NCBI RefSeq assembly: GCF_033115175.1 | Contig: NC_084827.1 | Coordinates: forward strand, 54,745,201-54,809,200 | Reading direction: 5' to 3' | DNA length: 64,000 bases | Source of the DNA: Lepus europaeus | Lineage: Eukaryota; Chordata; Mammalia; Lagomorpha; Leporidae | In this document: piece by piece, positions 1-11,717 of the stretch | Layout of the letters: every line of letters starts with the position of its first letter | Numbering within the stretch: the stretch's first letter is position 1 | The notes under the pieces: model-generated | The model's database searches: none | The model's input: only the letters and a program-made list of their open reading frames with translations | What the model was told of the DNA's origin: nothing | Program-made: the position numbers and the translations under genes

Positions 1-234
1 GAGTGGATAAAAGGTCTGGAATACAGTGGCCCCACTCCTTGTTGCCCCACACCTTCAGGGCTCCTTGTCCTTCAAGGCTGCCCACGCTCTGATTTCCTGC
101 CTGCGTGCTTGCTCTGCGTGGCACCCAGCCTGCTCGCTGCTTGGTATGGACCCATCTGAGCCTCTAGACTTCTCTTTCTCCTCTAAATAAAGCCCTCAAC
201 CCCCTGCACATTTTGTTCACTGAATAAAATCCTC
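1..234. other. Non-repetitive 5' flank, possibly an old LTR or 3' UTR remnant
   Basis: No reading frame is convincing here. Two AATAAA-type signals lie close together (about 186-192 and 222-228) just before the L1 target site. They follow a C/T-rich stretch, which resembles the 3' part of an LTR or of a gene 3' UTR, but I cannot assign a family. The last bases run into the L1 target-site duplication at 235-250. Confidence 0.3.
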
Positions 235-250
235 AAAAACTTACCATGTT

Positions 251-984
251 AGGGGCGGAACCAAGATGGCGGATAGTGAGGATGTGCGCCGATAGTCTGG
301 AAAATAAAGTTTCATAAAAGTGGAATTACTGTAGCCTCAGGAAAAGATTCAAGAAAAAAAACTGCAGAGGAAACGCTTCCGGATCTAGTGGATGTGACAC
401 GGAGGACCTACAAGGAGCCCACCGCGTGGAAACCCAACCATGGGAGACGAGCTGCAGAATCTCCCCAGCACGGGAACCAATGGGAGGTAAGACAAAAGCC
501 TCAGAAACTCGAGACATTAGTGGGGAAAGGCAGAGGCCCCTCCCTCCACTTGAGCAAAACAAAGAGCAGGCACCATTTTACATATGTAAAGTGGCAATGA
601 GTACACAAACTAAGTAACTTTGGGTCTAAGGTGAAACTTGAGAACACATTGAGGGCTGCATAAACTCTGTGTGTGGTCCCAGGGGTAGTTCAAACAAATA
701 CTCACAGAGGCCAGATTTCAACTACCCTCAATTCCACTCAGCCATACGGAATTACTTCCCAACTGAGTCAAAAAAAAAAAAAGAGAGAGAGAGAGAGAGA
801 GATCCAGCAAGGTGCAAGGTGAGTCACTTTTTGCACAGCCTTAAACCTGAAGAATCAAGCAGAGCTCTCTGGCCACACCCATCACAGCCTCTAAGGATCC
901 ATCAAAGCAGACAGCCCACTTAGAGGCATAGTATAACGAGAAAAAAACACCACAGCAAAAAAAAACCCATAAATTATCTCCAAC
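251..984 (+). promoter_or_regulatory. L1 5' UTR with internal promoter region
   Basis: By family knowledge this region carries the L1 internal promoter. It starts with 'aagatggcgg', which contains a YY1-like core as in other mammalian L1s. It holds a strong splice-donor-like site, GGGAG|GTAAGA, at 482-492. A purine tract of A-run plus (GA)n lies at about 769-801. The last part resembles, in reverse complement, the 5' UTR of the minus-strand L1 at 39286-40223, but the first 400 bp differ clearly from it. Confidence 0.8.
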
Positions 985-2022
985 ATGCCAAACAACAAAC
1001 GTAGAAGCCGAGGTAATAAGAACAAGGAAGACACTATGACGCCCCCAAATGAACAAGACACCCCAATCCAAGATTATGAAGATGAAGAGACAGAGGAAAT
1101 GCAAGAAGCAGATCTCAAAAAACTGATAAGAACATTAAGAAGTTCTCAAAAACAAATTCTTGAACTACAGAAATCCTTAATGGACAAGATAGAAAATCTC
1201 TCTCGTGAAAATGAAATATTAAGGAGGAATCAAAATGAAATGAAACAACTAGTAGAACATGAAACTGTGATAGTGACAAGAAACCATAATGAAATGAAGA
1301 ACTCAATAGATCAAATGACAAACACATTAGAAAGCCTCAAAAACAGAATGGGTGAAGCAGAAGAGAGAATATCGGACTTAGAAGACAGAGAACAGGAAAG
1401 GAAACAATCAAATCAAAGAAAAGAAGAAGAAATCAGAAATCTAAAAAATACTGTCAGGAATCTACAGGATACTATTAAAAAACCCAACATTCGGGTTCTA
1501 GGAGTTCCTGAAGGCATGGAGAGGGAGAAAGGATTAGAAGGCATTTTTAGTGAGATACTAGCAGAAAATTTCGCAGGTTTGGAGAAGGACAGAGACATCC
1601 TAATACAGGAAGCTCATAGAACCCCTAATAAACATAACCAAAAGAGATCCTCACCACGACACGTCATAATCAAACTCACCACAGTGAAACATAAAGAAAA
1701 GATCCTAAAATGTGCAAGAGAGATTCGCCAGATTACTCTCAGAGGATCTCCAATTAGACTCACAGCTGACTTCTCTTCAGAAACCCTACAAGCTAGGAGA
1801 GAATGGCGAGATATAGCCCAGGTACGAAGAGAGGAAAACTGCCAGCCCAGAATATTATATCCTGCAAAGCTTTCATTTATGAATGAAGATGAAATAAAGA
1901 CCTTTCACAGCAAACAGAAATTGAAAGAATTTGTCGCCACTCGTCCAGCCCTGCAAAAGATGCTTAAAGATGTGTTACATACAGAAACACAGAAACACGG
2001 TCACCAATATGAAAGAAGGTAA
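985..2022 (+). CDS. L1 ORF1p, RNA-binding chaperone (open, 345 aa)
   Basis: This is an uninterrupted 345-codon frame for the L1 ORF1 protein, the trimeric RNA-binding nucleic-acid chaperone that packages L1 RNA in cytoplasmic RNPs. Visible parts are a charged, acidic N-terminus (residues 1-45) and a long coiled coil (about 45-165; heptad-like K/E/L/I/N-rich stretch with 'MTNTLESLKNRMGEAEERIS'). Then come an RRM-like domain beginning at the family hallmark 'NIRVLGVPEG' (about 168-265) and a C-terminal domain with 'RILYPAKLSF' (about 290-345). The start matches the internal Met of the minus-strand homologue at 38224-39285, whose eight extra N-terminal residues are blocked here by a stop. It lies 68 bp upstream of ORF2. 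Expression would depend on the L1 5' UTR promoter. This is a transposon gene, not a host gene. Confidence 0.93.
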   Translation: MPNNKRRSRGNKNKEDTMTPPNEQDTPIQDYEDEETEEMQEADLKKLIRTLRSSQKQILELQKSLMDKIENLSRENEILRRNQNEMKQLVEHETVIVTRNHNEMKNSIDQMTNTLESLKNRMGEAEERISDLEDREQERKQSNQRKEEEIRNLKNTVRNLQDTIKKPNIRVLGVPEGMEREKGLEGIFSEILAENFAGLEKDRDILIQEAHRTPNKHNQKRSSPRHVIIKLTTVKHKEKILKCAREIRQITLRGSPIRLTADFSSETLQARREWRDIAQVRREENCQPRILYPAKLSFMNEDEIKTFHSKQKLKEFVATRPALQKMLKDVLHTETQKHGHQYERR

Positions 2023-2090
2023 AGGAAGGGAACCTCACAGCAAAAGATCACAGGCATCTCAAACCATATATTAGAAAATATCTTTGGCAA

Positions 2091-5000
2091 ATGGCAGGGC
2101 AAAGTTACTACTTATCAATAGTCACATTGAACGTTAATGGCTTGAACTGTCCAGTTAAAAGACACCGATTGGCTGATTGGGTTAAGGAACAAAACCCATC
2201 TATTTGCTGCTTACAAGAAACTCATCTTTCCAACAATGATCCATACAGCTGAAAGTGAAAGGCTGGAAAAAGATATACCATGCCAACAGAAATGAAAAAA
2301 GAGTGGGCGTAGCCATCTTAACATCGGACAACATAAACTTTACCACAAAAACTGTTAGGAGAGACAAAGAGGGGCACTATATAATGATTAAGGGATCCAT
2401 TCAACAGGAAGATATAATGATTATCAATGTATATGCACCTATTACAGGGCACCAGCTTATTTAAAAGACTTGTTAAGAGACTTAAAGGGAGACTTAGACC
2501 CCAGTACAATAGTACTGGGGGACTTCAACACTCCATTCTCAGAGATCAACAGGACAGAAGATCAACAAGGAGACAGCAGATTTAAATGACACTATATCCC
2601 AAATGGATCTAACAGATATCTACAGAACATTTCATCCTACATCTAAGGACTTTACATTCTTCTAGCAGTACATGGAACCTTCTCTAGGACTGACCACATA
2701 CTAGGCCATAAAGCAAGTCTCAGCAAATTCAAAAGAATTAGAATCATACCATGCAGCTTCTCAGACCACAAAGGAGTGAATTTGGAAATTAGCAACTCGG
2801 GAATCCCTAGAGCACGTGCAAACACATGGAGATTGAACAACATGCTCCTGAATGAACAATGGGTCATAGAAGAAATTAAAAGAGAAATCAAAAATTTTCT
2901 GGAAGTAAATGAGGGTAACAGCACAACATACCAAAACCTATGGGATACAGCAAAAGCAGTGTTAAGAGGAAAGTTTATATCAATAGGTGCCTACATCAAG
3001 AAATTGGAAAGGCACCAAATAGATGAGCTTTCAAGTCATCTCAAGGATCTAGAAAATCAGCAGCAATCCAAACCCAAACCCAGTAGGAGAAGAGAAATAA
3101 TTAAAATCAAAGAAGAAATCAACAGGATTGAATCCAAAAAAAATTACAAAAAATCAGCCAAACGAGGAGCAGGTTTTTTGAAAAAATAAACAAAATTCAC
3201 ACCCCATGGCCCAACTAACTAAAGAAAGAAAAGACCCAAATCAATAGGATCAGAGATGAAAAAGGAAACGTAACAACAGACACCACAGAAATAAAAAGAA
3301 TCATCAGAAATTACTACAAGGACTTGTATGCCAGCAAACAGGGAAATCTATCAGAAATGGACAGATTCTTGGACACATACAACCTACCTAAATTGAGCCA
3401 GGAAGACATAGAAAACCTAAACAGACCAATAACTGACATAGAAATTGAAACAGTAATAAAGGCCCTCCCAACAAAGAAAAGCCCAGGGCCAGATGGATTC
3501 ACTGCTTAGTTCTACCAGACATTTAGAGAAGAACTAACTCCAATTCTCAAACTATTCAGAGCAATTGAAAAAGAGGGAATCCTTCCAAATTCTTTCTATG
3601 AAGCCACCATCACCTTAATTCCTAAGCCAGGAAAAGATGCAACATTAAAAGAGAATTACAGACCAATATCCCTGATGAACATAGATGCAAAAATGCTCAA
3701 TAAAATTCTGGCCAATAGAATGCAACAACACATCAGAAAGATCATCCACCCAGACCAAGTGGGATTTATCCCTGGTATGCAGGGATGGTTCAACATTCGC
3801 AAAACAATCAATGTAATACACTACATTAACAGACTGCAGAAGAAAAACCATATGATTCTCTCAATAGACGCAGAGAAAGCATTTGATAAAATACAACACC
3901 CTTTCATGATGAAATCTCTAAGCAAACTGAGTATGGAAGGAACATTCCTCAATACAATCAAAGCAATATATGAAAAATCCATGGCCAACATCCTATTAAA
4001 TGGGGAAAAGTTGGAAGCATTTCCGCTGAGATCTGGTACCAGACAGGGATGCCCACTCTCACCACTGCTATTCAATATAGTTCTCGAAGTTTTAGCAAGA
4101 GCTATTAGGCAAGAAAAAGAAATTTAAGGGATACAAATTGGGAAGGAAGAACTCAAACTATCCCTCTTTGCAGATGATATGATTCTTTATTTAGGGGACC
4201 CAAAGAACTCTACTAAGAGACTATTGAAACTCATCGAAGAGTTTGGCAAAGTAGCAGGATATAAAATCAATGCACAAAAATCAAACAGCCTTTGTATACA
4301 CAGGCAATGCCACAGCTGAGGAAGAACTTCTAAAATCAATCCCATTCACAATAGCTACAAAAACAATCAAATACCTTGGAATAAACTTAACCAAAGACGT
4401 TAAAGATCTCTATGATGAAAATTACAAAACCTTAAAGAAAGAAATAGAAGAGGATACCAAAAAATGGAGAAATCTTCCATGCTCATGGATTGGAAGAATC
4501 AATATCATCAAAATGTCTATTCTCCCAAAAGCAATGTATACATTCAATGCAATACCAATCAAGATACCGAAGACCTTCTTCTCAGATCTGGAAAAAATGA
4601 TGCTGAAATTCATATGGAGACACAGAAGACCTCGAATAGCCAAAGCAATCGTGTACAACAAAAAAAAAGCCGGAGGCATCACAATACCTGATTTCAGGAC
4701 ATACTACAGGGCAGTTGTTATCAAAACAGCATGGTACTGATACAGAAACAGATGGATAGACCAATGGAACAGAATAGAAACACCAGAAATCAATCCAAAC
4801 ATCTACAGCCAACTGATATTTGACCAAAGATCCAAATCTAATACCTGGAATAAGGACAGTCTATTCAATAAATGGTGCTGGGAAAATTGGATTTCCACGT
4901 GCAGAAGCCTGAAGCAAGACCCATACCTATCACCTTACACAAAAATTCACTCAACATGGATTAAAGACTTAAATCTACAACCCGAAACCATCAAATTATT

Positions 5001-5894
5001 AGAGAGCATTGGAGAAACCCTGCAAGATATAGGCACAGGCAAAGACTTCTTGGAAAATACTCCAGCAGCACAGGCAGTCAAAACCAAAATTAACATTTGG
5101 GATTGCATCAAATTGAGAAGTTTCTGTACTTCAAAAGAAACAGTCAGGAAAGTGAAGAGGCAACCGACAGAATGGGAAAAAATATTTGCAAACTATACTA
5201 CAGATAAAGGGTTGATAACCAGAATCTACAAAGAAATCAAGAAACTCCACAACAACAAAACAAACAACCCACTTAAGAGATGGGCCAAGGACCTCAATAG
5301 ACATTTTTCGAAAGAGGAAATCCAAATGGCCAACAGACACATGAAAAAATGTTCAAGATCACTAGCAATCAGAGAAATGCAAATCAAAACCACAATGAGA
5401 TTTCACCTCACCCCGGTGAGAATGACTCACATTCAGAAATCTACCAACAGCAGATGCTGGTGAGGATGTGGGGAAAAAGGGACACTAACCCACTGTTGGT
5501 GGGAATGCAAACTGGTTAAGCCACTATGGAAGTCAGTCTGAGATTCCTCAGAAACCTGAACATAACCCTACCTTTCAACCCAGCCATCCCACTCCTTGGA
5601 ATTTACCCAAAGGAAATTAATTTGGCTAATAAAAAAGCCATCTGCACATTAATGTTTACTGCAGCTCAATTCACAATAGCTAAGACCTGGAACCAATCCA
5701 AATGCCCATCAACAGTAGACTGGATAAAGAAATTATGGGACATGTACTCCATAGAATACTATACAGCAGTCAAAAACAATGAAACCCAGTCATTTGCAAC
5801 AAGATGGAGGAATCTGGAAAACATCATGCTGAGTGAATTAAGCCAGTCCCAAAGAGACAAATATCATTTGTTTTCCCTGACCGGTGACAACTGA
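2091..5894 (+). pseudogene. L1 ORF2 (endonuclease-reverse transcriptase), broken
   Basis: The start ATG at 2091 opens the apurinic-like endonuclease domain ('LNVNGLNC', 'CLQETHL'). Reverse-transcriptase motifs follow, with the catalytic FADDM at about 4167-4182, and then the cysteine-rich C-terminal region ending at the stop 5892-5894. Compared with the related copy at 25331, the frame is broken many times: a 1-bp loss near 2249 that gives TGA, a 1-bp loss near 2444, an 8-bp loss near 2549, and frame loss near 2664. There are premature stops at 3507-3509, about 4125, 4738-4740 (a Trp codon turned to TGA) and about 5461. No functional ORF2p can come from this copy. It is a decayed L1 gene of about 1,270 codons, near the usual mammalian length. 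Confidence 0.93.
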
Positions 5895-7339
5895 GCGCCA
5901 AAGGGGAAACCTGTTAAGTGAAATGGACACTATAAGCAACAATGACCTGATCAGCTCCTGTCCTGACTTTAGATGTACAATGTAATACTTTATCCTTTTT
6001 AGTATTTGTTGTTGTTGTTGTTGTTGTTCTAGTACTATTGGTTGAACTCAGTAATTAACACACAATTATTCTTAGGTGTTTAAATTTTAACTGAAAAGTG
6101 ATCCCTGTTAAATTTAAGAGTGGAAAAAGAGAGGGAGGAGATGTACAATTTGGGACATGCTCAATCAGTCTTGCCCCAAATGATGGAGTTAGAAATGTGC
6201 CAGGGGATTCCAACACAATCCCATCAAGGTGGCATGTACCAATGCCATCTCACTAGTCCAAGTGATCAATTTCAGCTCACAATTGATCACTCTGATAGGT
6301 CTAAGAGTCAAAGGGATCACACAAACAAGACAAGTGTCTGCTAATACTAACTGATAGAATCAAAAAGGGAGAGAAGGATCCAACATGGGAAGCGGGATAC
6401 ACAGCAGACTCATAGAATAGCAGATGTCCTAAACAACACTCTGGCCTCAGAATCAGCCCTCAAGGCATTCGGAATTGGCTGAAGAGCCCATGAGATTATA
6501 GTAGGCATGGAAAGCCAAGATATCATGGGAAAAAAAAAAGACCTAAATGAAAGATCTCTGTGAGTGAGATCCCAGTGGAAAGAATGGGGTCATCAAAGAA
6601 GGAGGTACCTTTCTCCGAAGGGAGGAGAGAACTTCCACTTTGACTATGACCCTAGCGGAATAAGATCAAAGTCAACGAACTCTAAAGGCTTCCATAGCCC
6701 TGGCAACTCATGGCTAGAGCCTAGGGAGATTACTGACGCCATGAACAGGAGTGTCAAATTGTTAAGTCAGTAACAGGAGTCTGTGTACTTACATCCCATG
6801 TGGGATCTGTCCTTAATGTGTTGTCTAATGTGCAGTGATGCTATAACTAGTACTGAAACAGTATTTTTATACTTTGTGTTTCTGTGTGGGTACAAACTGA
6901 TGAGGTCTTTACTAATTATATACTGAATTGATCTTCTGTATATAAAGAGAATTGGAAATGAAAAAAAACAACCTGTTGTTAAATTGGAAATGGCATAGAA
7001 AATTAATTAATTTTAAAAAAATATTATGTAGGATCTCTGTCTTTAATGTGCTGTACATTGTTATTTAATGCTATAATTAGTACTCCAATGGTAGTTTTTT
7101 CACTTTATGTTGCTATATGGGGCAAACTGTTGAAATCTTTACCTAATATATACTAAACTGATCTTCTGTATATAAAGAGAATTGAAAATGAATCATGATG
7201 TGATTGGAAGAGGAGAGGGAGTGGGAAAGGGGAGAGTTGCGGGCGGGAGGGAAGTTATGGGAGGGGGAAGCCATTGTAACCCATAAGCTGTACTTTGGAA
7301 ATTTATATTCATTAAATAAAAGTTTAATAAATGAAAAAA
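5895..7339 (+). other. L1 3' UTR with internal near-duplicate segment and A-tail
   Basis: The 1.4-kb 3' UTR includes a (GTT)n run at about 6009-6028. Two imperfect copies of an approximately 180-bp unit lie at about 6795-6970 and 7020-7195. Both contain 'gatcttctgtatataaaga' and 'gctataa.tagtact'. After these come a G-rich polypurine stretch (about 7205-7270) and the terminal AATAAA and A-tail. The same arrangement is present in the copies ending at 29661 and 31705, so the duplication belongs to the subfamily and not to this copy alone. Confidence 0.85.
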
Positions 7340-7355
7340 AAAAACTTACCATGTT

Positions 7356-9050
7356 GTCTGGTCTATTTGAGTCAGTATTCAGAATTCTTCTCTGAATACA
7401 TGGCAAGAGCCTACAGGCTTGTTAATATTGAGAATTATCAATAAGAACTCCAATATCATCAGGAGAGGCATGGCCAACTCCAAAGAGAGTGACTGGAGCC
7501 TGACAGTTCCAAGATGCCCTGATGTGGTGATGACAACAAGGGGGTTGGGGTTATTTGAGGTATTTGTGTCTACCTTGGAGGAATGGTCTGGATTTCTTGG
7601 GGTCACATTTGTCCTTAAGGTCTGGAGATGGTTTGGGCAGTGTTGGTGTCAAAGAGAGTGGCTTCTGAGGGAGAGGTGAGTAGGTAAGGAAACTGGAATA
7701 GACCAAAGGACAGAAGGGAAATGTCAAGGACAGCCACTGGCCACACTCAACCCAGGATCCTAGGAAGGTAGCCAAAGTCCTTCCCAGATGCCCCAAGCGG
7801 ATAGCCTATGCCTGGGGTCCCTCTAATCCCAGATTTCTGACCCATGGTGGAAGCTGAAATATTCCCTGACCATCACCAACCAATGATGATTGGGGGGATG
7901 CCCTTAGCCCAGCTGATACCTAAACCCGGGGCTCCCCTTCCATTGCTACCCTCCCTCCACCAGTCAGTCTCAGTGGTCCCGCATGAGCCAGGGCCCACAG
8001 GCAGGAGCAGAGGCTGTGGAAGCCCAGGCCTTATCCTCTCTGCCTCATCTCTGAGATGGAGTGCGTAGCAGCTGCCTACAAGGCTGGAGGGGGATTGAGC
8101 AGGTTTGTGTTTGCAGAGAGAGTTTAGACCGGGGCCTGCCCTGCATGGTGCTACCATGCCTGGGGCTGGACAGCTGCCCATGCTTTGATCAGGGTCGTCC
8201 CAGCTGCACCACCTGACACTCATCTCAGAGCGACGCCTCTTGTCAGGTGCTTGAGGATGAGCAACCAGGATATGACCCTCAGACAACCTAAAGGTCACCA
8301 AGAATGCCCTGTTTCTCCTGTTCCAACCCTAATAAGTTGTAAAATTCCCCAAACAGGGCCTATTTCTGGGTAAAAGAAAAGCAGGCCTTGGGATGATTTT
8401 TTTGCCTTCATTGTTAAATATGCTATTCCAATGACCTCTGCACAGCTCATACTCATACTGAGAAACTGCAGTCCCCTGCCCAACACTCTCCCAGGCCTCC
8501 CCGGAGTCAGCCAGTTTCTGGCTTTATTTCCTCCTGTGGTTCCTTCCTGGGCTGGGTCTTCTCCTTGTGCCTCCAAGCCCTGTGCCTTCATTCCCTCTTC
8601 TCTGATTCTGCAGACCAAGCATGCTGACACTGCTCTAGTGTCTGGCTGGGCGTGGCCAAGGAAGAGCCCCATAGGACCAAGGCAGGTGAGGGTCCAGGTG
8701 CAGGAGGTTCTTCTCCCAGTGCCTCCCCTCCAGGCCTGGATCTAGATAAGGCTGGTGGCCATGGTTCCTGTTGGGACTCTCTCAATACCCACAGCTACCC
8801 CCAAGCTGAGGCAGGTCCTCAAGGCCCCCTTCCCCTTGCTGACTCTGTAGCCCTGCCTACTTTCCTGATGGCAGCCCCTCTACAGTAGCATTTGTAGTAG
8901 CTCCTGTGAGATCCCCTCTGTTTCGGGCAGGCATAGTGGGTAGGTCTCACACCTTTGCTTCTAGACCTTGTGTGAGTCAAGACTTCTCATGCCATCCCTG
9001 CTACAACTCCACGGTCCCAGGCAGTATTGCCATCAAACAGTCGCTGTTTA
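7356..9050. other. Low-repeat intergenic DNA
   Basis: About 1.7 kb of mixed composition without recognisable interspersed repeats. Short open frames on both strands (for example near 7873-8301 minus and 8431-8745 plus) show no familiar domain. They are short enough to expect by chance in GC-moderate DNA. I see no splice-bounded exon that I can support. Confidence 0.5.
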
Positions 9051-9079
9051 AGAGACCAATGCATGTACTAACCAGACAC

Positions 9080-9270
9080 ATGGCCAATTGTTGCAATGGG
9101 AAAAAACAGATCTGATTTTGAATCTCATGCAACCTTGAGCAGGTCACTTAACCAGAGTCTTGGTTTCCTCTTTTGTGAAATAGGGACACTAACAGCAACT
9201 TCTTGGAGTGTTACCATGGTGGAACAGATTAGCACCGTGCCTAGTACATGGTCAATGCAAGGAGCAGAAT
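9080..9270 (+). repeat. MIR SINE fragment, plus
   Basis: The core 'cttgagcaggtcacttaacc' is followed by 'tggtttcctcttttgtgaaa', 'agggacactaa' and 'gcaccgtgcctagtacatgg', which matches the MIR order of core and 3' tail. It is strongly diverged, as expected for this ancient mammalian SINE. Confidence 0.85.
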
Positions 9271-9324
9271 TTTTCGAGGACTTCTCGCTGAACCCTCCCA
9301 GCCCCACATGAGGGAGGACAGACC

Positions 9325-9415
9325 CTGTTGTCCCCATTTTCAAGAGAAAACAAGTCCAAGTTCACAGCTGAAGGACTTGAGCAGACCTAGCATTCCAGTC
9401 TCTGACACCTTGGCC
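9325..9415 (-). repeat. MIR SINE fragment, minus
   Basis: The run 'gtccccattttcaagagaaa' followed by 'acagctgaaggac' and 'agcattccagtctctgacac' is the reverse complement of the MIR core ('cctcatctgtaaaatgggg' type). Divergence is high. Confidence 0.6.
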
Positions 9416-9659
9416 TGCATCTGTTGGATCCACAAGTTGTCTTCTAGTGTTGATGATCTTTATGGGTGAAGCAACATAAACCAACTTGAAAATACTCAAA
9501 CAAGAGCCACTACATTCAACAATGGTGAATTTGGCATGGAGTTGGTATCCCCTGTAAGTGGTACCATACATGCCGGGTGTCATGAGTGGGCAAGAGAACA
9601 AGGGTCCCAGGAGTCCTGGTGCCCTGTCCTCTTCCATGGCTCTCCCCATGACGTGTGTA

Positions 9660-11625
9660 GGACAGAAGTGGATATGGAACCCTGGAGGTTCCCCCCCACC
9701 CCATCAGAAGTGAAGGAAAACCTAGAGCTGAAGACACTGTCGAGAGCTCTTCCCGACTTGCTCTCTGAGAAAGCAGGCTCAGGAGGGGGCTGATCCAATG
9801 GATGCTGAAGAGAAACAGACATGAGGCCTGGGTGCATCAACCAAAACTGACAATCCCCCCCGCAGAGCACCACCGCTCACCACAGAGTCACAGACCAAGG
9901 CCACCAGAACTCAGAAAATTCACAGTCGGAGCCTGGCATTCCACAAGCATCACTACAGTGTTGGAGAACCAGGAAGCAGTCCCTGCTGGTCCTTCCCAGG
10001 GGCCTGGCACATCAGCTGCTCCTCCCACAGTGCAAGGGAAGAAACCCAGCAAGCATCCTGCCTGGAACTTAGCGGGTTGAAGGCGTGAACTGAAAAGCAG
10101 CAAGTGAGGGGACTCAGCATGGAGCCAGGAGAACTGACAACTGCAGGGTCAGCTTAGGCAGGCCCAGCCACAGGCCAAGGCTCGAGGGTCAGAGCACAGG
10201 ACACTGGAAGAGGAGTTGGCCAGGGTTCAGGCCAAGACCAAGTAAGGCCAACAGGAGCTGGGGAGCCTTAGTACCCTTGTCCCGGAGCTGAAAGAATGAC
10301 TGGGCACACGGGAAGGTTTGATGCAAGAACTTCAGAAAGAACAGCTGCAGCTTCAGCGGGAGCGGAGGGGACTGGCCACACCCTTGGAGGAGCAAGAGGG
10401 GAGGCGAGAGGCATCCAAGGCCACTCTGCCAAGCAGTCAACGAGAGGTGGCATCTCGGTGGCAGGGGCCTGCAGCCCAGGTGGCTTTATTAGCTAAGCCA
10501 GGAGATGGTCTTCATGGGCTAGAAATTGAGCACCGGCAGCTGCACAGGTACTCTGCTAGGTCTGCTCTGTCCTTCCACCGGAAACCACCCCACTCCCTGG
10601 CTTCCACTTGTTTCCCTCTGGCCCTGGTGGGTCCTCTGATCCTCCTGAGCCTCTCCCACTCTGATGACTGATTGGGTAAGCCCCTAAGTGGGGCACCAGC
10701 TCCTACCACCTGCTATGACTTCTCCTTTGACTGGGTATTCCCACCAGCAAGTGGGCAGGTTGAAGCCCTGGATGGCTACCCAGGATGCATCTTTGCTTGT
10801 GGCCAGACAGGCAGCATCAAGATCTTCACAATGGAAGGTAGGCTTGGTATAGCCCCAGTTGGAGAGGCCAATTCCTCAACCCCTTGGGAACTATTTCTCT
10901 GTGGACCAGGAGCTCAGTGGCCAGGGCTGGACCTCCAGCCTTGAGGGCAAGCTATGTAGAGATCAACAATGAGACAGTCTGAGGCTCGCTGGCCACTGGG
11001 ACCCAGAAGGGCCAAGCAGGAAAGTGTGAGGTTCGCTGGGCAGGACTGGGGAATGAGGAGTTTACTGTCACTGGTGCCTGGTATGTCTCTGTAAACCCAT
11101 TAGACTAAGGTGGAGGTCCTGCTCCCCATTGTCCACCAGAATTGGAGCTGTGTCCCACACATTACAGAATGAGCAGTCATCATGCAGCCACAGTGAGTTC
11201 CAGCTGCAGATCTCTGGGGAGGAGCACACTGGCTGAGGCCTGCAGCATGGGCTCCCCTCAGCCTTGTGGGTCTGGCTGGGAGTGAACAACTAGATCCCAG
11301 TTGAGCCTTTGGCCCTGAGGAGCAGGCCATTAACAGCAGCTTGTCCACACAGGGGCTGTCCATCATGGCCCTAAGTGACAAGGAGTCACCTGTGTATTAT
11401 TAGAGCAGCAAGCTTCTGTGGCTATTGCAGAACTCTCTGGGTGGTAGTGCTAAGAAGCTCATATTTGTAAGCATTTCCCCTCTAGAAGAAAACTCTCTGC
11501 CTTTTGCCTCCAAGGTGAGCCAGTGTGTTATTGGTACCGCCCAGGCCATAAGCAATAAAGAGGGATCCAGTTCCTTTGCATCACGGCGTGTGGGTGCCTG
11601 TGAGAGTATGTTAAGGAGATGAGGC
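9660..11625 (+). pseudogene. KIFC1: Processed pseudogene of KIFC1 (kinesin-14 motor)
   Basis: KIFC1 (HSET) is a minus-end-directed kinesin-14 that crosslinks spindle microtubules. This intronless copy is recognisable from end to end in order. The N-terminus near 9674 reads 'EVKENLELK', the basic tail segment 'GKKPSKHPAWNL' is near 10040, and the coiled coil follows at about 10300-10530 ('LQKEQLQLQRERRGL'). The motor follows: '[11 protein letters not shown]' near 10710, '[11 protein letters not shown]' near 10790, 'ALSDKES' near 11370, and 'NSLGGSAKKLIFVSISPLEEN' split over 11431-11493. Frames shift repeatedly and stops are frequent. The P-loop reads GQTGSIK instead of GQTGSGKT, so ATP binding would be lost even if expressed. 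All exons are fused without introns, so it is a retrocopy. I could not identify its TSD or A-tail with confidence. Confidence 0.92.
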
Positions 11626-11717
11626 TCTAAGGGAAGCTTTACTGGGTGGAGGGAGCCATGTACTAAGCTTATCATACAAAGAATCGCTGGAGTTTGTTCT
11701 TTAAAAAATAAAATATA

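Larger units (their letters stand above)
251..7339 (+). mobile_element. Full-length young lagomorph L1 (LINE-1), plus strand
   Basis: The element runs from a 5' end with the 'aagatggcgg' motif to a 3' A-tail after 'attcattaaataaaag'. It is flanked by a perfect 16-bp direct repeat, aaaaacttaccatgtt, at 235-250 and 7340-7355. This TSD shows one complete target-primed insertion. The layout is 5' UTR (251-984), ORF1 (985-2022), a short inter-ORF spacer, ORF2 (2091-5894, broken) and a long 3' UTR (5895-7330). ORF1 is open, but ORF2 carries several frameshifts and stops. The copy is therefore recent but not autonomous. Confidence 0.96.

Noticed and set aside
10189-10453. Minus-strand Leu/Pro-rich frames that look like signal peptides
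   Set aside because: They are antisense to the KIFC1 coiled-coil part, whose Glu/Gln/Leu codons give this composition in reverse.
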